From assembly GCA_964373495.1 (NCBI GenBank), contig CAYJUW010000040.1:1-6949 (forward strand): 6,949 bases of DNA, in the 5' to 3' direction. How positions within the stretch are numbered: position 1 is the stretch's first letter; the number at the start of each line of letters is the position of its first letter. This DNA comes from JACQMJ01 sp964373495. Its GTDB lineage: Bacteria; Patescibacteriota; Minisyncoccia; Sungbacterales; SURF-37. Positions 5,875 through 6,949 of this stretch are shown one piece after another. Both the position numbers and the translations under genes were made by a program. The notes below the pieces were generated by a model that did not search any database, was not told the origin of the DNA, and saw only the letters and a list, made by a program, of their open reading frames with translations.

Positions 5875-6282
5875 ATGCTAACGGAGTTAGCAAATAAAAT
5901 CAAGACCTTCTGGAAGGAAAACCGGCGCGACCTCTACCTCGCCGCGCTGGTCTTCCTCACGAGCACGGCCAGCTTCGGCCTGGGCCGGCTGTCGGCCATT
6001 TGGCCGGCCAAAGAACCCATCATGATCGAGAATCAAAAATCAAGAATCATGAATCAAGGAAGCGACGGATCGGATCAACCGGCCCAAATTCTAGATTCCA
6101 GATCCCAGATTCCAGATTCTAGCCGAGGCAACTACGTGGCCTCGCGCAACGGCTCCTCCTACCACCTCCCGGACTGCCCCGGCGCCAAACAGATCAAGGA
6201 AGAAAACAAGATATGGTTCCCGAGTGCCGAGGCCGCCCGGGCCGCCGGCTACAAGCCCGCTGGCAACTGCCCCGGGCTCTAA
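5875..6282 (+). CDS. Membrane-anchored small protein with C-terminal Ada-like metal-binding domain
   Basis: From the ATG at 5875 the product is 135 aa. Residues 1-19 are charged (ELANKIKTFWKENRRDLY); 20-43 form one membrane segment (LAALVFLTSTASFGLGRLSAIWP). Residues about 51-83 are a polar linker encoded by an inverted word array. Residues about 86-135 (NYVASRNGSSYHLPDCPGAKQIKEENKIWFPSAEAARAAGYKPAGNCPGL) resemble the Ada N-terminal metal-binding fold, which is also found alone or fused to other domains in secreted bacterial proteins. Only two Cys are present, in LPDCPGA and GNCPGL, against four zinc-binding Cys in true Ada, so metal binding is uncertain. The domain probably lies outside the cytoplasm. 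A TTG at 5854 would add seven residues from the repeat array; the ATG is preferred. The stop codon overlaps the palindromic element at 6281. Function is unknown; DNA repair by methyl transfer is unlikely because the rest of Ada is missing. Confidence 0.8.
   Translation: MLTELANKIKTFWKENRRDLYLAALVFLTSTASFGLGRLSAIWPAKEPIMIENQKSRIMNQGSDGSDQPAQILDSRSQIPDSSRGNYVASRNGSSYHLPDCPGAKQIKEENKIWFPSAEAARAAGYKPAGNCPGL
6026..6122. repeat. Inverted word array inside the Ada-like gene, encoding its linker
   Basis: GAATC occurs at 6030-6034, 6044-6048 and 6051-6055 in the left half, and its complement GATTC at 6094-6098, 6108-6112 and 6115-6119 in the right half, with ATCAAGAATCATG-type and CCAGATTCCAGATT-type words around them. 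The architecture is that of the intergenic arrays, but here it is translated, giving residues about 51-83 (rich in Q, S, D, R, N). The array lies exactly between the membrane segment and the folded domain, where extra sequence would be tolerated. Confidence 0.7.
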
Positions 6283-6321
6283 TCTATTGAAGTCCGACTT
6301 CAATAGATTTCGACTTCATAG
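6281..6321. repeat. Palindromic element copy 2, followed by a decayed half copy
   Basis: A perfect inverted repeat with 14-base arms (AATCTATTGAAGTC at 6281-6294; its complement at 6296-6309) around C6295. It matches the murC element (459-489) at 26 of 29 positions. Two of the three differences are a paired change (G-C to T-A at stem positions 8 and 22) that keeps the stem perfect; the third is the unpaired centre. It starts inside the TAA stop codon of the Ada-like gene (6280-6282). GACTTCATAG at 6312-6321 looks like a decayed right half of another copy. Confidence 0.85.
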
Positions 6322-6347
6322 GTCTGGCCTAGCATTTATTGCCAGTA

Positions 6348-6353
6348 TATAAT
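6348..6353 (+). promoter_or_regulatory. -10 box of the cupredoxin gene
   Basis: A perfect TATAAT lies eight bases before the TTG start codon at 6362, so transcription would begin at or within a couple of bases of the start codon. No good -35 hexamer is found 16-18 bases upstream (CTGGCC at 6325-6330 is the weak candidate). The geometry resembles that of the S41 protease gene. Confidence 0.45.
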
Positions 6354-6361
6354 CTAGCCAC

Positions 6362-6826
6362 TTGAACCAAAAACTCGTTCTCACCTTCATCGTCCTTCTC
6401 ATCTTGCTCGGCGGCGGGTATTACTACCTATCCCGCAACTCCAATCAGCCGGCATACCAGCCGCTCCCTCCGCCTCCGGCGACGGGAACACCGGCGCCAA
6501 CACCGACACCAACGCCGCCAGCCCGCCTGCCGGACGGGCAGGCCGCCGGCGCTGCACGCACTATTGTCATGGACGAAAACGGCTTCTCGCCGTCCAATGT
6601 AACCGTCAAGGTTGGGGACACGGTGGTCTTTGAAAACCGCGACACGCGCTCGCACTGGCCGGCATCTGGCGTCCATCCCACCCACCTCCTCTGCCCGGGC
6701 TTTGACGCCTTGGGACCGCTTGCGCCCGGCGAAACCTACGCCCACACCTTCACGCTCGCCACGGACTGCCCCATGCACGACCACCTCATGCCGACGCTGA
6801 AGGGCAAAATCACGGTGACGGAGTAA
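6362..6826 (+). CDS. Membrane-anchored cupredoxin (blue-copper-like) protein
   Basis: Cupredoxins carry one copper ion and transfer electrons outside the cytoplasm. The 154 aa product starts at TTG 6362 with an N-terminal membrane segment (KLVLTFIVLLILLGGGYYYL, residues 4-23); no lipobox Cys is seen, so it is probably an uncleaved anchor. Residues about 30-65 form a Pro/Thr-rich linker ending in ARLPDGQAAG, encoded by a palindromic element. Residues about 66-154 form one cupredoxin domain (TIVMDENGFSPSNVTVKVGDTVVFENRD to KGKITVTE). Candidate type-1 copper ligands are His98 (SHWP), Cys136, His139 and Met143 (DCPMHDHLMP); His105, His108, Cys111 and His141 are further metal- or disulfide-capable residues. 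The loop after Met143 is longer than in classical plastocyanin or amicyanin, so the axial ligand is uncertain. It follows the Ada-like gene by 79 bases but appears to have its own -10 box. Confidence 0.85.
   Translation: MNQKLVLTFIVLLILLGGGYYYLSRNSNQPAYQPLPPPPATGTPAPTPTPTPPARLPDGQAAGAARTIVMDENGFSPSNVTVKVGDTVVFENRDTRSHWPASGVHPTHLLCPGFDALGPLAPGETYAHTFTLATDCPMHDHLMPTLKGKITVTE
6525..6543. repeat. Short palindromic element in frame in the cupredoxin linker
   Basis: GCCTGCC (6525-6531) and GGCAGGC (6537-6543) are 7-base inverted arms around GGACG. The element is read as R-L-P-D-G-Q-A. I recall this peptide as a recurrent insertion in predicted proteins of CPR genomes, encoded by a repeated palindrome; that is memory and unchecked. 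It sits in the low-complexity linker between membrane anchor and copper domain. Only one copy is in the window. Confidence 0.5.
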
Positions 6827-6851
6827 CCCGCCCGCGCTGGGGACTTTGTTG

Positions 6852-6872
6852 TACAATACTCACGATCGTGAG
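6852..6872 (+). promoter_or_regulatory. -10 box followed by a 14-bp palindrome at the predicted transcription start
   Basis: TACAAT (6852-6857) matches the -10 consensus at five of six positions. Directly after it lies the perfect palindrome CTCACGATCGTGAG (6859-6872), which would cover the transcription start and the GTG at 6868, a typical place for a repressor operator. No -35 box is recognisable, and one 14-bp palindrome could arise by chance in 7 kb, so confidence is low. Confidence 0.35.
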
Positions 6873-6949
6873 AATATTACTACAAAGTTGGGCGGTGATT
6901 GATATCGAAACAGCAGGTCAACAGCTAGCGGAACCCAGCCCACAGCTGG
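6868..6949 (+). CDS. Possible start of an unidentified gene, cut off by the window end
   Basis: A frame opens at GTG 6868 (or GTG 6895) and runs without a stop to the end, giving about 27 residues (MRILLQSWAVIDIETAGQQLAE and on). It follows a -10-like TACAAT with the same near-leaderless spacing as other genes here. I do not recognise the protein. The opposite strand is also open through this stretch, and the last 40 bases carry repeated CAGC-type words that could be the beginning of another word array, so this may not be a gene. Confidence 0.25.
   Translation, partial: MRILLQSWAVIDIETAGQQLAEPSPQL

Noticed and set aside
5999..6012. Perfect palindrome TTTGGCCGGCCAAA in the Ada-like gene
   Set aside because: No second copy is seen, it encodes ordinary residues after the membrane segment, and one or so 14-bp palindromes are expected by chance in a window of this size and composition.
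6860..6949. C-terminal end of a - strand gene entering from the right edge
   Set aside because: The - strand is open for about 29 codons before a stop at 6862-6860, but the residues show no recognisable motif and the stretch is too short to choose between strands.

Overview
The window is a compact, GC-rich stretch of bacterial chromosome (coding parts look about 60% GC by eye) with short intergenic gaps. It most likely comes from a Candidate Phyla Radiation (Patescibacteria) genome, with a Parcubacteria-like lineage my best guess. The reasons are small stand-alone housekeeping genes, a MurC of the EADEY type, CTP synthase next to ribosomal genes without the usual operon partners, a small membrane-anchored Ada-like zinc-domain protein, GTG and TTG starts, no Shine-Dalgarno sequence before any start, and palindromic elements inside genes. 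TGA is used as a normal stop (murC, the S41 protease and acylphosphatase all end in TGA), which argues against the UGA-recoding CPR lineages. The phylum assignment is inference.

Layout. On the + strand: a 5-prime-truncated murC (1-1353); a membrane-anchored PDZ/S41 carboxyl-terminal protease (1462-2682); acylphosphatase (2861-3130); ribosomal protein L9 (3217-3681); CTP synthase pyrG (3805-5442). Ribosomal protein L27, rpmA, lies on the - strand (5488-5769), convergent with pyrG. Then on the + strand: a membrane-anchored Ada-like metal-binding protein (5875-6282), a membrane-anchored cupredoxin with candidate type-1 copper ligands (6362-6826), and a doubtful partial reading frame at the right edge. 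The left part covers cell wall synthesis, envelope proteolysis, translation and pyrimidine nucleotide synthesis. The two genes at the right are predicted extracytoplasmic metal-binding proteins.

The most unusual content is the repeat structure. First, almost every gap between genes, and one protein linker, is filled by an array of a short degenerate word that switches to its own reverse complement near the middle, giving a long imperfect hairpin. The word differs at each of seven sites. These arrays reach into the genes and supply stop codons and C-terminal residues; one array supplies the stop codons of both convergent genes. Second, short palindromic elements sit in frame inside protein-coding genes, resembling in behaviour the Rickettsia palindromic elements: two in one loop of murC and one in the cupredoxin linker. 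A sister copy of one murC element lies between genes at 6281-6309 and differs by a paired, stem-preserving change. Third, -10 boxes lie only 6 to 10 bases before several start codons, suggesting leaderless or near-leaderless transcripts.
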